Shown piece after piece: positions 17,484 to 26,251 of a stretch of DNA of 55,522 nucleotides. Location: contig JAJDDP010000052.1 of assembly GCA_029260235.1 (NCBI GenBank), forward strand, positions 1 through 55,522, written 5' to 3'. The stretch comes from Phycisphaerae bacterium. GTDB taxonomy: Bacteria; Planctomycetota; Phycisphaerae; UBA1845. Each line of letters begins with the position of its first letter. Positions within the stretch are counted from its first letter, which is position 1. The notes beneath the pieces are model-generated. The model had not been told where the DNA came from, made no database searches, and worked only from the letters and a program-made list of their open reading frames with translations. The translations under genes and the position numbers were made by a program.

Positions 17484-20258
17484 CTACCCCTGCCGGCGTC
17501 GCGAAGAGGTCATTCGCAGGCTAAACAGCCCAGCCAGAATGCCAACCAAGCTGATCGCACCGAACAAGCCACAGGTTGTGGACCGGCCTGAGCTGCTCGA
17601 ACTGTCCCCATCGTTCGGGACGGGCTGCTCGGTGTCGTTGTCCGAGGGCGTATCGCCCCCTGGACCTGGGTCCAAGTCTTGGCGCTGAGACAACGAACAT
17701 CCCTGAGCATCAGCGATGTCGCCGTCGGTCGTCCCCGGGCAAATATCGGCATCATTGGAAACGCCGTCTTGGTCCTCATCCAACTGCGATTCTGCGCCTC
17801 CGTCGCTGTCTACTGTCTGACCGGCAGGCGTGTTGGGGAACAAATCGTCGCAATTGTTCACCGTATCGTTATCGTCATCCAATTCTGAACAGTTGCAGCC
17901 ATCACTTTCGACAGCGGCACCTGATGGCGTTGATCGGCACTGATCGGTGCAATCGTCAACGCCGTCCTGGTCGCCATCAAGCTGGTCGCAGGAGCAGCCA
18001 TTCGCGTTGGCGTCCCCGGTCGTGTTTGGACAGTTGTCATCGTCATCGTCTACGCCGTCAGCATCTGCGTCGTTGCAGAAAGAGATGGCCTGCTGGCTGC
18101 ACTGGCCCGAAATACAGGCATCGGACGTGCATTCATCGCCATCGTCGCAGTCTGCGTCCGTTTGGCATGCGCATGCGCCACACGAGTCACTGGCGTCGCA
18201 ACAATCGTCGTTGGGACAGGGGTCATCGCCCAATTGGCACTCGTTGTTCACGCATTCTTCTTGCCCATTGCAGAATAGGCCGTCGCTACAATCAGCATCC
18301 GACGAGCAGGGCGGATTGCATTGATTATTGCCCTCGTTACAGAGCGAGTTCGGGCAGGGGTCATTGCCGCTTAGGCACGAACCAGACACGCAGGACTCTT
18401 GCCCATTGCAGAACAGGCCGTCATCACAATTTGCGCTCGAAGTGCATTCGCAACTATCGGTGATATCGTTACATGATGCGACGGTCGCACATGGCGCGGT
18501 GCCGTCTCGGCAGATTCCGTCGCTGCCGCATGTTTCCTCGCCATTGCAGAACTTGCCATCGTCGCATTCCGAATCCAGGGAGCAGGCGGGGCAGGTTTGC
18601 GTTGCTTCAATACAAATCAACGGATTTGGGCAAGGATCTTCGGTGATACAAATGTTGTCGACGCACAGTTCGGTACCATTGCAGAACAGGCCGTCGTTGC
18701 AATCGGAGTCGTCACCGCAACTGACACGGTTGGTGGTTTCGTTGCACGACGCGGTCGGCAGGTACGGAAGCGTTCCGTCCTTGCAAACGCCATTGTTGAG
18801 GCATGCTTCTTCGCCGTTACAGAATCTTCCATCGTCACATTGTGAATCATTGATGCAATCGACACATACCTCGATCGATTCAATGCAGGTTTGGCCTGGA
18901 CAGGCTTGGGTGGCGGTTCGACATGTGCCGCCCACGCACGCTTCGACGCCGTTGCAGAACACCCCGTCATCGCAATCGGCGTTGACAGTGCAACTGCAAC
19001 TATCGGCGGCCTCATCGCAGGCAGAAGCCTCGCACGGCGCGGAACCATCTTGGCATGTCCCGTCGCTGCCGCACGTCTCAACGCCATTGCAGAACGTGCC
19101 ATCATCGCAGTCTGCATCTTGCAGGCAATCAACACAGGTATCACTGGCTACGTCGCACATTGTCCCCGCTGTGCACTGGTCGGTCCCGGCAATGCACGAG
19201 CCGCCGGAGCAGGACTCGGTGCCATCGCAGGCCACCCCGTTGTCACACTCGGCGTCCTCCGTACAGGGAGCGCAGGCTCCTGTGTCTAGGTCGCAAATCC
19301 CCGAACAAGGGGTGTGCACGCAAATGCCAGCGTTGCAAGAGTCGGTTGTGCAATTATCGTCGTCATCGCAATCAATGACATCGAGGCACTCGGCGCATGC
19401 ATCCAGTGTTTCATCGCACATTTGTCCCAAACAGGGATCGGCACCACCGGCGCAGAGAGTGCCGTCGCACACTTCCTGACCATTGCAGAAATTTCCGTCG
19501 TCGCAAAATATTTGGTTTGGGCCAGGGGCACAACTCTGGCAGGTGTCGGGGATGCCATCGGCGTTGACGTCGGCAATGCAGGCCTCGAACTCGGTGCAAA
19601 GCCCCGGGGGATTGCTGGTTACTGAAATCTCGCATAGGTCCGGCGCGCCATTGTTGTTGCAGTCTACTAAATCGCCGTCGTTGATCTCGCACTGGTCCAG
19701 GAGGCAGTTGCCATTGCAATCAATGGTGGCGGTGACGTCGGGGTCGGGATTGGGGTTGTCGAGCTCAATGCCGTCTTCAATTTCGTTGTTGTTGCAGTCC
19801 AAGCATACTTGTGACATATCGGGGACGGTGATGGGGCCGCCGGGCGGGCAAGGGTCTTGACCGGGGTCACCACAGGGAATGGTCCCACCAATGCACTGTT
19901 CGACCAAATCAACGCAAGCTTGATCCCAATCGCCCGTGACGAACTCATCTTCTGCCTCGATATTACACAACGCTAATGGCTTGGGAACGCCTTCCTTATC
20001 TACGCAGTGAGTGCAGCAGTCCGGATCCGGAGGCACACCAAGTCGCAAACCTTCACCTCGGCAGACGCAGGCCGCGATTCCCACGGCAGCGTCGAGGGTC
20101 GACTCGTCGTTACATCCAGGTCCGTGTTCTGTGTCGCAGCAGTCACCCACGCCATTTCCAGGGCCTTCAGGGCATACTTGGGCCAAGGCGGCAGTTCCGC
20201 CTCCGCTCAGCAGAAACCCTAGTGCCAGGATTGTGCCTATTCGACTCTTCATGGTCAT
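17484..20258 (-). CDS. Large secreted Cys-rich repeat protein with TSP3 repeats and Cys/TM/Arg C-terminal signal
   Basis: A 924-residue paralog of the preceding two. The ATG at 20258 has GGAGG nine bases upstream; a second ATG two codons later is also possible. The signal peptide ends near 'GTAALAQVC'. An N-terminal region of about 150 residues is specific to this copy ('CRGEGLRLGVPPDPDCC'), followed by 'DCNNNGAPDLCEI'-type motifs, about ten eight-Cys units, TSP3 motifs ('DGDQDGVDDCTDQC'), a Ser run, Cys, hydrophobic helix and 'SSRRRQG'. Export and surface attachment are inferred; ligand or function is unknown. An intact DUF192 lipoprotein gene lies 368 bp upstream on the same strand. Confidence 0.9.
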   Translation of the reverse strand: MTMKSRIGTILALGFLLSGGGTAALAQVCPEGPGNGVGDCCDTEHGPGCNDESTLDAAVGIAACVCRGEGLRLGVPPDPDCCTHCVDKEGVPKPLALCNIEAEDEFVTGDWDQACVDLVEQCIGGTIPCGDPGQDPCPPGGPITVPDMSQVCLDCNNNEIEDGIELDNPNPDPDVTATIDCNGNCLLDQCEINDGDLVDCNNNGAPDLCEISVTSNPPGLCTEFEACIADVNADGIPDTCQSCAPGPNQIFCDDGNFCNGQEVCDGTLCAGGADPCLGQMCDETLDACAECLDVIDCDDDDNCTTDSCNAGICVHTPCSGICDLDTGACAPCTEDAECDNGVACDGTESCSGGSCIAGTDQCTAGTMCDVASDTCVDCLQDADCDDGTFCNGVETCGSDGTCQDGSAPCEASACDEAADSCSCTVNADCDDGVFCNGVEACVGGTCRTATQACPGQTCIESIEVCVDCINDSQCDDGRFCNGEEACLNNGVCKDGTLPYLPTASCNETTNRVSCGDDSDCNDGLFCNGTELCVDNICITEDPCPNPLICIEATQTCPACSLDSECDDGKFCNGEETCGSDGICRDGTAPCATVASCNDITDSCECTSSANCDDGLFCNGQESCVSGSCLSGNDPCPNSLCNEGNNQCNPPCSSDADCSDGLFCNGQEECVNNECQLGDDPCPNDDCCDASDSCGACACQTDADCDDGDECTSDACISGQCSQQAISFCNDADADGVDDDDDNCPNTTGDANANGCSCDQLDGDQDGVDDCTDQCRSTPSGAAVESDGCNCSELDDDNDTVNNCDDLFPNTPAGQTVDSDGGAESQLDEDQDGVSNDADICPGTTDGDIADAQGCSLSQRQDLDPGPGGDTPSDNDTEQPVPNDGDSSSSSGRSTTCGLFGAISLVGILAGLFSLRMTSSRRRQG
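18085..19540 (-). repeat. Cys-rich repeat array (about ten units)
   Basis: The same unit type as in the neighbouring gene, with recurrent 'CDDGxFCNGxExC' blocks. The repeat composition keeps other frames open, giving long antisense reading frames that should not be taken as genes. Limits are approximate. Confidence 0.8.
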
Positions 20259-20626
20259 CGCCGCCTGCCTCCGCTCGTCGGGCTAATACTTTATGATGCC
20301 GGTGTTCTATCCAGTGCAATTGCAGTACAGCCTCTTGGGTTCAACGCCCGGGCACATGGCCCGACCAGGCTGAGCTTACATCTTGCTCCGATTCGTACGA
20401 CACCCCTCATGGCACAGCTCCACAAGTCACGATGGATGTGACAAGGAACAGCGTCCTCCCCATCATTCTGGGAACCGTCCACCCCATGATAGCACGCACC
20501 TTATGTCCCGCCAAGCAGGAACCTGCATTGCCTAGAACAACAACAAGGGATGTTCCTTTATCGGGCTTGGTCGGGTGGTGCCCATTCAAGTTGGCCAAAC
20601 GCCTGATATCTCGCGCCGTCTCCCAG
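20259..20626. other. Intergenic region between Cys-rich gene and DUF192 gene
   Basis: It is expected to carry the promoter of the 924-residue protein. TTGCAC and TAAAGT occur about 30-60 bases upstream of the start on the minus strand, but their spacing is too long for a confident call. No reading frame or strong hairpin is seen. Confidence 0.4.
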
Positions 20627-21253
20627 CTACGGCAGGGCAACGTGATCGCCTTCTTTAATGCCTAGTGTCGCGAAGGTCCCGGCGTTAACTTCTAGCGCAA
20701 AACGGTACGAGCTTGTCGGACGGTAGGAGCTTTCGTCGAGCGGCGCCATGGCGTGGATGGTTACGATGCGGCCGTCCGCTTGAATAAATGCGATGTCCAA
20801 GGGGATGATCGTATCCTTCATCCAAAAGCCGCCGATCATATCGTTGTCAAAAACAAAAAGCATCGCCCGGCTGCGACCGTCCGCCAGGTCGGCCATTTCC
20901 GCCTGGGTGACAAACATCAGGCCGCGCTGCTGCGTAGCGAATTCGTCTGCAACCCAGGTCAAAAACTCCCTGCCGCCGACTGTCGTTGATCCAAGAGCCA
21001 AGGAACCGAGGTATTCAGCGTTCTCCGTGCCGTCCAGCATGTCGTCGTCCAGCGGTTGGGGTGATGAATCGGAGGAGCCAGAGCCGTCAGAGTTGTCGTT
21101 GGTCGCAGCTCCGTTCGACTGAGTGGGGGCATCAGACGCACCGCCGCCGCCGGGACTTGTCCCCGGGCAGCCCACAGCCAGCAGCAGAGCACAGCAGCTG
21201 CCCAGAACCCCGCCAAGGCATCGAATACCGCGAATTCCCTGGAACAAACGCAT
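20627..21253 (-). CDS. DUF192-family lipoprotein
   Basis: A 208-residue protein starting at the ATG at 21253 with AGGGA upstream; this start gives a lipoprotein signal with 'LAVGC' (Cys29). A Gly/Ser/Asp linker (to about residue 75) leads to a DUF192 domain: 'RGLMFVTQAEMAD', then 'GGFWMKDTIIPLDIAFI', then 'EVNAGTFATLGIKEGD'. DUF192 is a small beta-rich domain common in exported proteins; its biochemical role is not established. It is a full-length version of the broken copy at 15061-15207. Confidence 0.88.
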   Translation of the reverse strand: MRLFQGIRGIRCLGGVLGSCCALLLAVGCPGTSPGGGGASDAPTQSNGAATNDNSDGSGSSDSSPQPLDDDMLDGTENAEYLGSLALGSTTVGGREFLTWVADEFATQQRGLMFVTQAEMADLADGRSRAMLFVFDNDMIGGFWMKDTIIPLDIAFIQADGRIVTIHAMAPLDESSYRPTSSYRFALEVNAGTFATLGIKEGDHVALP

Positions 21254-21441
21254 AATCAAATCCCTAACATGCCCCGCCGAACAATTTGTACGCCAGAACC
21301 AAGCATCCGGCAATGCACCAATGGCTGTCATTCTTGCGGGGGAGTGCGGACTAGGTCAATTTTTCAGGGCTGGATTTTGCTCATAGAACGAGCGGTGGTT
21401 GGCTGGCAGCACGGCCCACGAATTCAGTGTGTCCTTGGCTT

Positions 21442-21819
21442 CTACGCCCGAATCAGCCAGTAGAGCCCAAATTCCAGGACGACCACCAGGGAAAAAACAC
21501 CTAGTAACTTTGCCCAGGTGGGCCAGCGGTCGTCGGTGGATTGGGTGATTCGCAAGTCTGCTCCCGTTGCCCGAGGGGATTCCGGTTCCCCATGGAGCTG
21601 GGTAGCCGCTTGGATGAGTCGTCCCGCATCTGTCGCTGAGATATTGAAAGCGGCTGCGTATTGGACTAATCGCTTGCGCCGCCAAGTCGAAAGACGTCCG
21701 TTGGCCAATTCCCAGCAGACCGCTTCCTTGAACATCTCGTGCGAGTTCAGCTGGCCTTCCGAGTGCTCGGATTGATCTTGTCGGCCAATGCCGTTGTATG
21801 TGAGACTTGACTGGTCCAT
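21442..21819 (-). CDS. Hypothetical protein with C-terminal membrane helix
   Basis: 125 residues, starting at the ATG at 21819 with a very strong GGAGGAGG just upstream. The first 90 residues are soluble and helical ('HEMFKEAVCWELANGRLSTW'). One helix ends the protein ('LGVFSLVVVLEFGLYWLIRA'), placing the body on the cytoplasmic side in a tail-anchored manner. The family is not recognised. It lies between the M50 protease and DUF192 genes on the same strand. Confidence 0.7.
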   Translation of the reverse strand: MDQSSLTYNGIGRQDQSEHSEGQLNSHEMFKEAVCWELANGRLSTWRRKRLVQYAAAFNISATDAGRLIQAATQLHGEPESPRATGADLRITQSTDDRWPTWAKLLGVFSLVVVLEFGLYWLIRA

Positions 21820-21980
21820 TCTTTCCTCCTCCGCCAATCAAGTCTAGGCACCTAGAATCATGCTGTCTGCCAAGAATGATCCGCCACGCCTCGGTCAGAT
21901 CGATAGTGGCGATTCCTGGCATGGCGGAAGAACAATTATGGGTCGGTCAGGACCGCTTATCGGCTGCGGTCCCTGGCAGG

Positions 21981-23348
21981 TCAGCCCAGCAGGCAACGGG
22001 AGAAGATCTCGGATATGACTGACATGACTACGATGGCTGGCAAGAGCAGCGTAGTGAGCGCATCTGACCAGAGCAATCCCAAGAAAATGATGATGCCATA
22101 GGGTCGGATGGCTGCGTAGAATCGCCCCAAAGACATGGGGAAGAGGTGTTCGAGCACCCACGAGCCGTCCAAAGGCGGGATGGGTATCATATTGAACGCA
22201 GCCAGGAATAGGTTCACCATGACTGCAAGTTTCAACCCGCACAAGAAAATCGAAAGCACCTCGGCTCCAGCGAATCCTGTCATCGTGACTTGCAGCTCCC
22301 AAAGGTTTGGCAACGTAGCGAAATCGGCGGCGGGGATCAGCGGCCTGAGGACGCAGCCGGCCGCAAATAGCATGGACAGAGCTAGGGCAGCCAGCAGTAG
22401 GTTTGAGCCAGGCCCGGCTATGGAAATCAGGATGTGCGCCCGTCTGAACCGTCGGACTCCGCTGAGACGAACGGGGACTGGTTTGGCAAATCCGAAAACA
22501 GGTCCACCCCAATAGAACAGAAGCGCCGGCAGGATGACGGTGCCGAACGGATCGATGTGGGCCAGCGGATTCAAGGTCACCCGACCTAGCGAACGCGCGT
22601 AATCATCTCCGCACCACCACGCCGAGATGGCATGGGCTGCCTCATGCACAGATAATGAAATCAAGACAACCAACAAAGCCAGAATTCCCACGGTCCAGTT
22701 GTGCTCTCCATCGCCCGTAGAGACGCTAGCTGCGGCCAGAACTCCCGAATCGATCGGGTGAATCCAGGTCCAACTGCTCAGCATGCAAACCCCGACACCC
22801 CAAGCTAGCCATACCCATGAAACCGTCCCCAGTACGCGGATATGCGTGTTGGCTGCGTTGGGCCGGTGGCGACGGCGGTCGATCAGAAGGAGCACAGCCG
22901 CTCCGACCGCGAAGGCAACGCCAACGAATGGAAGAAATGCCAATGAAGCGAGCATCAGCGCCCAAATGGAGACGGCTGTCATCTTCGGCCAAATGGATCG
23001 GCGGGCTGAGGCTTCTTTGGCTTCGCGGGTCTGCGCTTGGTCCGGTGTTTCTGGGCGGCATTGAATCCGCTGCATCAACAGCTCAAAGTCGGCAGCCGTG
23101 ACCAAGAAGCCAATGTCCTCACTATCGCCGCTGAATCGAACCACGGTTCGACCTGCGGCTGGGGAGCAATACAAGTCTCGTGCAAAGTCGCCGCGTGCGA
23201 TGTCGATACGCATCGAGCCGTGCTCAAGTGCGATGTGCTCGGGATCAGCCTCGATCTGCCAGTCGCGACCCAGGCTGTCAATCCAGGAAAACCCCTTGCC
23301 GCCGGAAGGGCCGTCGCTTATGTGATTCGACTGTACGTCGTCCGGCAT
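21981..23348 (-). CDS. M50 (site-2-type) intramembrane metalloprotease with N-terminal extension
   Basis: 455 residues with several membrane helices. The zinc motif 'SVHEAAHAISAWW' is in one helix, and the second conserved M50 motif 'NMIPIPPLDGSW' is near the C terminus. An extension of about 140 residues before the membrane part ('WQIEADPEHIALEHGSMRID') is soluble and unlike the PDZ domain of RseP-type members. M50 proteases cut transmembrane segments, for example of anti-sigma factors. GGGAGG lies seven bases before the ATG. It is close to proteins with removable C-terminal helices, but a functional link is speculative. Confidence 0.9.
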   Translation of the reverse strand: MPDDVQSNHISDGPSGGKGFSWIDSLGRDWQIEADPEHIALEHGSMRIDIARGDFARDLYCSPAAGRTVVRFSGDSEDIGFLVTAADFELLMQRIQCRPETPDQAQTREAKEASARRSIWPKMTAVSIWALMLASLAFLPFVGVAFAVGAAVLLLIDRRRHRPNAANTHIRVLGTVSWVWLAWGVGVCMLSSWTWIHPIDSGVLAAASVSTGDGEHNWTVGILALLVVLISLSVHEAAHAISAWWCGDDYARSLGRVTLNPLAHIDPFGTVILPALLFYWGGPVFGFAKPVPVRLSGVRRFRRAHILISIAGPGSNLLLAALALSMLFAAGCVLRPLIPAADFATLPNLWELQVTMTGFAGAEVLSIFLCGLKLAVMVNLFLAAFNMIPIPPLDGSWVLEHLFPMSLGRFYAAIRPYGIIIFLGLLWSDALTTLLLPAIVVMSVISEIFSRCLLG

Positions 23349-23507
23349 GGAAGTTCCTCCCGCTTTAACCGATTGTTCACCGAATGATCAATCGTAATCT
23401 ATCGATCCAACTCCGTCGAACCCATCGCTTGGCTGCTCGAAAGGGCATACAATTTGGCCGCGACCAAAGTCAAAGGCCGGCCCGTCGCAGCCACTTGGGA
23501 GTTTATT

Positions 23508-24404
23508 ATGCGAATTGCGGTAACTGGCGGCACTGGCTTTCTCGGCAGGTATATCGTGAACCACTTGACCGCCGGCGGGCATCATTGCCGCTGCTGGTTT
23601 CGTAGCGAGAGTGATCGCGGCGGGTTTGACCACGAGAAGCTCATCGAATGGTCGCCGGGCGAGTTGAACGATACCGATTCGACCGATGCCCTGCTCGATG
23701 GCGTCGATGCCGTCGTTCACGCGGGCCTGCATCACAACAAAGGACGGTTTCGCGGCGGCGAAGGAGACATCGTCGAGTTCGTCGAAAAAAATGTCGTGGG
23801 TTCAATCCGACTTATCGAAGCTGCGCAACGAAAAGGGGTGGGGCGATTCGTATTCATCTCAACCTGCTCGGTGCATGAGGTCATCCTGGATGATCGGGCG
23901 CTGGATGAAGCCCATCCACTTTGGTCGGTCTCTCATTACGGTGCCCACAAAGCCGCGATTGAGAAATTCATCCATAGTTTCGGGCTGGGACGAGGCTATA
24001 ACGTCTGCTCGCTCAGACCTACCGGCATTTATGGCCTGGCAAGACCGATCGAGCGCAGCAAGTGGTTCGACTTGGTCAACAAGGTGCGCGATGGGCAGGG
24101 CATTGACTCTGATGCCGGTGGCAAAGAGGTCCATGCAGCTGACGTCGCCACAGCCACCGACATCCTGCTATCCGCCGACGCTGCCACCATCTCAGGCCAA
24201 TCCTACAATTGCTACGACATGTACATCTCCCAAGAGATGGTGGCTCGAATTGCCAAAGAGGCCTGCGGCAGCTCATCGACCATCTCGACGCACAACAGAC
24301 AGCCCAAGCACCAGATCGATACGCAAAAGATCCAAGCTTTGGGCATGATCTTCGGCGGGCAGGAGCGGTTGGAGCAAACCGTGCGCGAGATGCTGGACAG
24401 CTAG
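23508..24404 (+). CDS. NAD-dependent epimerase/dehydratase (extended SDR)
   Basis: 298 residues from the ATG at 23508, behind GGGAG; this makes the Rossmann motif 'GGTGFLG' begin at residue 7. The catalytic pair is in 'HYGAHKAAIE' (Tyr144, Lys148), with an upstream Ser/Thr in 'ISTCSVHE'. Such proteins act on nucleotide sugars or related carbonyl compounds in the cytoplasm; the substrate is not clear. It is divergent from the M50 gene. Confidence 0.9.
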   Translation: MRIAVTGGTGFLGRYIVNHLTAGGHHCRCWFRSESDRGGFDHEKLIEWSPGELNDTDSTDALLDGVDAVVHAGLHHNKGRFRGGEGDIVEFVEKNVVGSIRLIEAAQRKGVGRFVFISTCSVHEVILDDRALDEAHPLWSVSHYGAHKAAIEKFIHSFGLGRGYNVCSLRPTGIYGLARPIERSKWFDLVNKVRDGQGIDSDAGGKEVHAADVATATDILLSADAATISGQSYNCYDMYISQEMVARIAKEACGSSSTISTHNRQPKHQIDTQKIQALGMIFGGQERLEQTVREMLDS

Positions 24405-24409
24405 TTTCG

Positions 24410-24437
24410 ATGCCCACGGCAAGTAGCCTGGGCATTT
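24410..24437 (+). terminator. Weak candidate hairpin after epimerase gene
   Basis: ATGCCCA at 24410-24416 pairs with TGGGCAT at 24429-24435, followed only by a short TT. It could attenuate read-through to the next gene. Confidence 0.3.
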
Positions 24438-24464
24438 CGATTCCTCTCGGTTGGAATACTGGCC

Positions 24465-25430
24465 ATGAACAAGTGGATCAACCACAGTGACACAACTTGG
24501 CCCTGCCCGAGGTGCCTCAAATGGGTAGCGCTGCTGGCCCTGATCTGCGTCGCACCGCTTGTTGCCCAAGAACCCCCAGCTAAGCACGCGCCGGTCCCGA
24601 ACACGCGGGTAGTCTTGCTGGGCACGGGCACGCCGAATCCTAATCCCGACCGCTGGGGGCCTGCCTTGGCCATCGTAGTCGGCGATCAGGCCTACCTCGT
24701 AGATTGCGGACCCGGCGTCGTCCGTCGGGCAGCGGCTGCTCGCGCACAGGGAATCGAAGCTCTCGCCGCCGACAAACTCACCCACATCTTCATCACCCAC
24801 CTGCATTCGGACCATACCTTGGGCTATCCCGATCTGATCTTCTCGCCGTGGGTGCTTGAGCGCAACGTCCCCTTGGAAGCGTTCGGCCCACCCGGCTTGG
24901 CCGACATGACCGAGCACATTCAGCAAGCCTACAAGCAGGACATCCACATCCGCATCGACGGCCTGGAGCAGGCCAATGCGGTAGGTTACAAGGTCAACGT
25001 TCACGAGATCGAGCCAGGCGTGGTCTTTCAGGACGACAACGTGAAGGTCATCGCCTTCAAGGTAAGCCACGGTTCTTGGAAGCATGCCTATGGCTACCGA
25101 TTTGAAACCGCCGACCGCGTGATCGTAGTCTCAGGCGACACCGCCCCAAGCGAAAATCTGATCAAACACGCCACGGGCTGCGACGTGCTGGTGCATGAAG
25201 TCTACTGCCAAGAAACCTACAACCGCAGGCCAGCCAAGTGGCAGCAATACCACGCAGCCTTCCACACCTCGACCACGGAGCTAGCCAAAATCGCCAACCG
25301 CGTGAAACCCAAGCTGCTAGTCCTGACCCACCAACTACTATGGGGAGCAACCCCCGAGCAGATGATGAGCGAGATCGCCGAGCGCTACCCAGGTAAGGTG
25401 AGCTTCGGGAATGACTTGGATGTGTATTAG
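24465..25430 (+). CDS. Exported metallo-beta-lactamase-fold hydrolase
   Basis: 321 residues. A hydrophobic signal segment ('WVALLALICVAPLVAQ') precedes the fold. The metal site 'THLHSDHTLG' gives H112, H114, D116 and H117, and later ligands appear in 'VSGDTAPSE' and 'VLTH'. The layout resembles RNase Z/arylsulfatase-like members, but export argues against tRNA processing. The likely work is hydrolysis of a phosphodiester, sulfate ester or lactone outside the cytoplasm. It is 60 bp downstream of the epimerase gene. Confidence 0.88.
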   Translation: MNKWINHSDTTWPCPRCLKWVALLALICVAPLVAQEPPAKHAPVPNTRVVLLGTGTPNPNPDRWGPALAIVVGDQAYLVDCGPGVVRRAAAARAQGIEALAADKLTHIFITHLHSDHTLGYPDLIFSPWVLERNVPLEAFGPPGLADMTEHIQQAYKQDIHIRIDGLEQANAVGYKVNVHEIEPGVVFQDDNVKVIAFKVSHGSWKHAYGYRFETADRVIVVSGDTAPSENLIKHATGCDVLVHEVYCQETYNRRPAKWQQYHAAFHTSTTELAKIANRVKPKLLVLTHQLLWGATPEQMMSEIAERYPGKVSFGNDLDVY

Positions 25431-25444
25431 CTCAGATGCGGGTG

Positions 25445-25475
25445 CCCCACCCTTGAGTGCAGCGGAAGGGTGGGG
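25445..25475. terminator. Perfect 10-bp hairpin between convergent genes; possible dispersed repeat
   Basis: CCCCACCCTT (25445-25454) pairs exactly with AAGGGTGGGG (25466-25475) around an 11-base loop. It lies between the ends of the MBL-fold gene and the LemA gene, so it may end transcription from both sides, though no T-run follows. Its inner part nearly matches the sequence at 53929-53949. Confidence 0.6.
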
Positions 25476-25543
25476 GACTGACTCACATCTACTCGGAGGA
25501 TTGCCTCATCCCAGGCCGCACAGCGTCGAAATGGATCTCGACA

Positions 25544-26143
25544 TCACTCCTTGGACTCTTTGCCTTCACCCGAGAAATTCACTTTCGGCGCTTCCTTGGC
25601 GGCCTCTTCTACCTCGAAGTACTCCGCCTCCTCTACCCCGGCCATACCGGCGAACAGTTGGCCTCCTAGTTTTCGGCGGAAGGTGTTTAGGGCTTTGACG
25701 GTTTCGTTGTAGCGCATCCTTTCGACCGAGAGGCGGTTCTCGCTGCCCTCTAGTTGGGCCATTAGGGTCATGAAGGACTGATTGGATTGCAGCTGGGGGT
25801 ACGACTCACGAATAACCAGCAGCCGCGACAGGGCGGACTCGAGCCCTGTTGCTGCTTTGGCCTTTTGGCCGACGGTCTTCGCTTGGGTATAGGCTGCTCT
25901 GCTTTCGGCGATGCCCAGGAATACCTTTTCTTCGTGACCGGCTACGCCTTTGACCGTTTCAACCAGGTTCGGAATCAAATCGAACCGCCGTTGCAATTGG
26001 TTCTCCACCTGTGCCCAGGCGCCATCGACCTTCTCGTCCAGCACGACGGCTTTGTTGTAACCGCTCCAGGCACAACCGCCCATGACCAGCAACCCGAGAA
26101 AAAACACACCCATAATGCCTAGTAAGATTTTGCCTGCATTCAT
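25544..26143 (-). CDS. LemA family protein
   Basis: 199 residues from the ATG at 26143, behind GAGGT. One N-terminal membrane helix ('ILLGIMGVFFLGLLVMGG') is followed by a helical bundle with the family pattern 'WAQVENQLQRRFDLIPNLVE' and 'ESYPQLQSNQSFMTLMAQLE'. LemA proteins are common, with poorly known function, and often accompany TPM-domain proteins, as here. The gene is the last of a three-gene leftward cluster. Confidence 0.95.
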   Translation of the reverse strand: MNAGKILLGIMGVFFLGLLVMGGCAWSGYNKAVVLDEKVDGAWAQVENQLQRRFDLIPNLVETVKGVAGHEEKVFLGIAESRAAYTQAKTVGQKAKAATGLESALSRLLVIRESYPQLQSNQSFMTLMAQLEGSENRLSVERMRYNETVKALNTFRRKLGGQLFAGMAGVEEAEYFEVEEAAKEAPKVNFSGEGKESKE

Positions 26144-26251
26144 AATCAATACCTCACTGCTTCAATTAGCGATCAGCGTGTTTTCACCGGCAAGATGTCG
26201 GTGCCACACAGAAAGACCGTTCTTCAACTAACTTGATTCCAAAGCTGGCCA

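Noticed and set aside
18328-19479. 383-codon plus-strand frame antisense to the Cys-rich gene
   Set aside because: It is kept open by the regular repeat composition of the true gene on the other strand; its product is Ser/Gln/His-rich with no domain, signal or ribosome-binding site.
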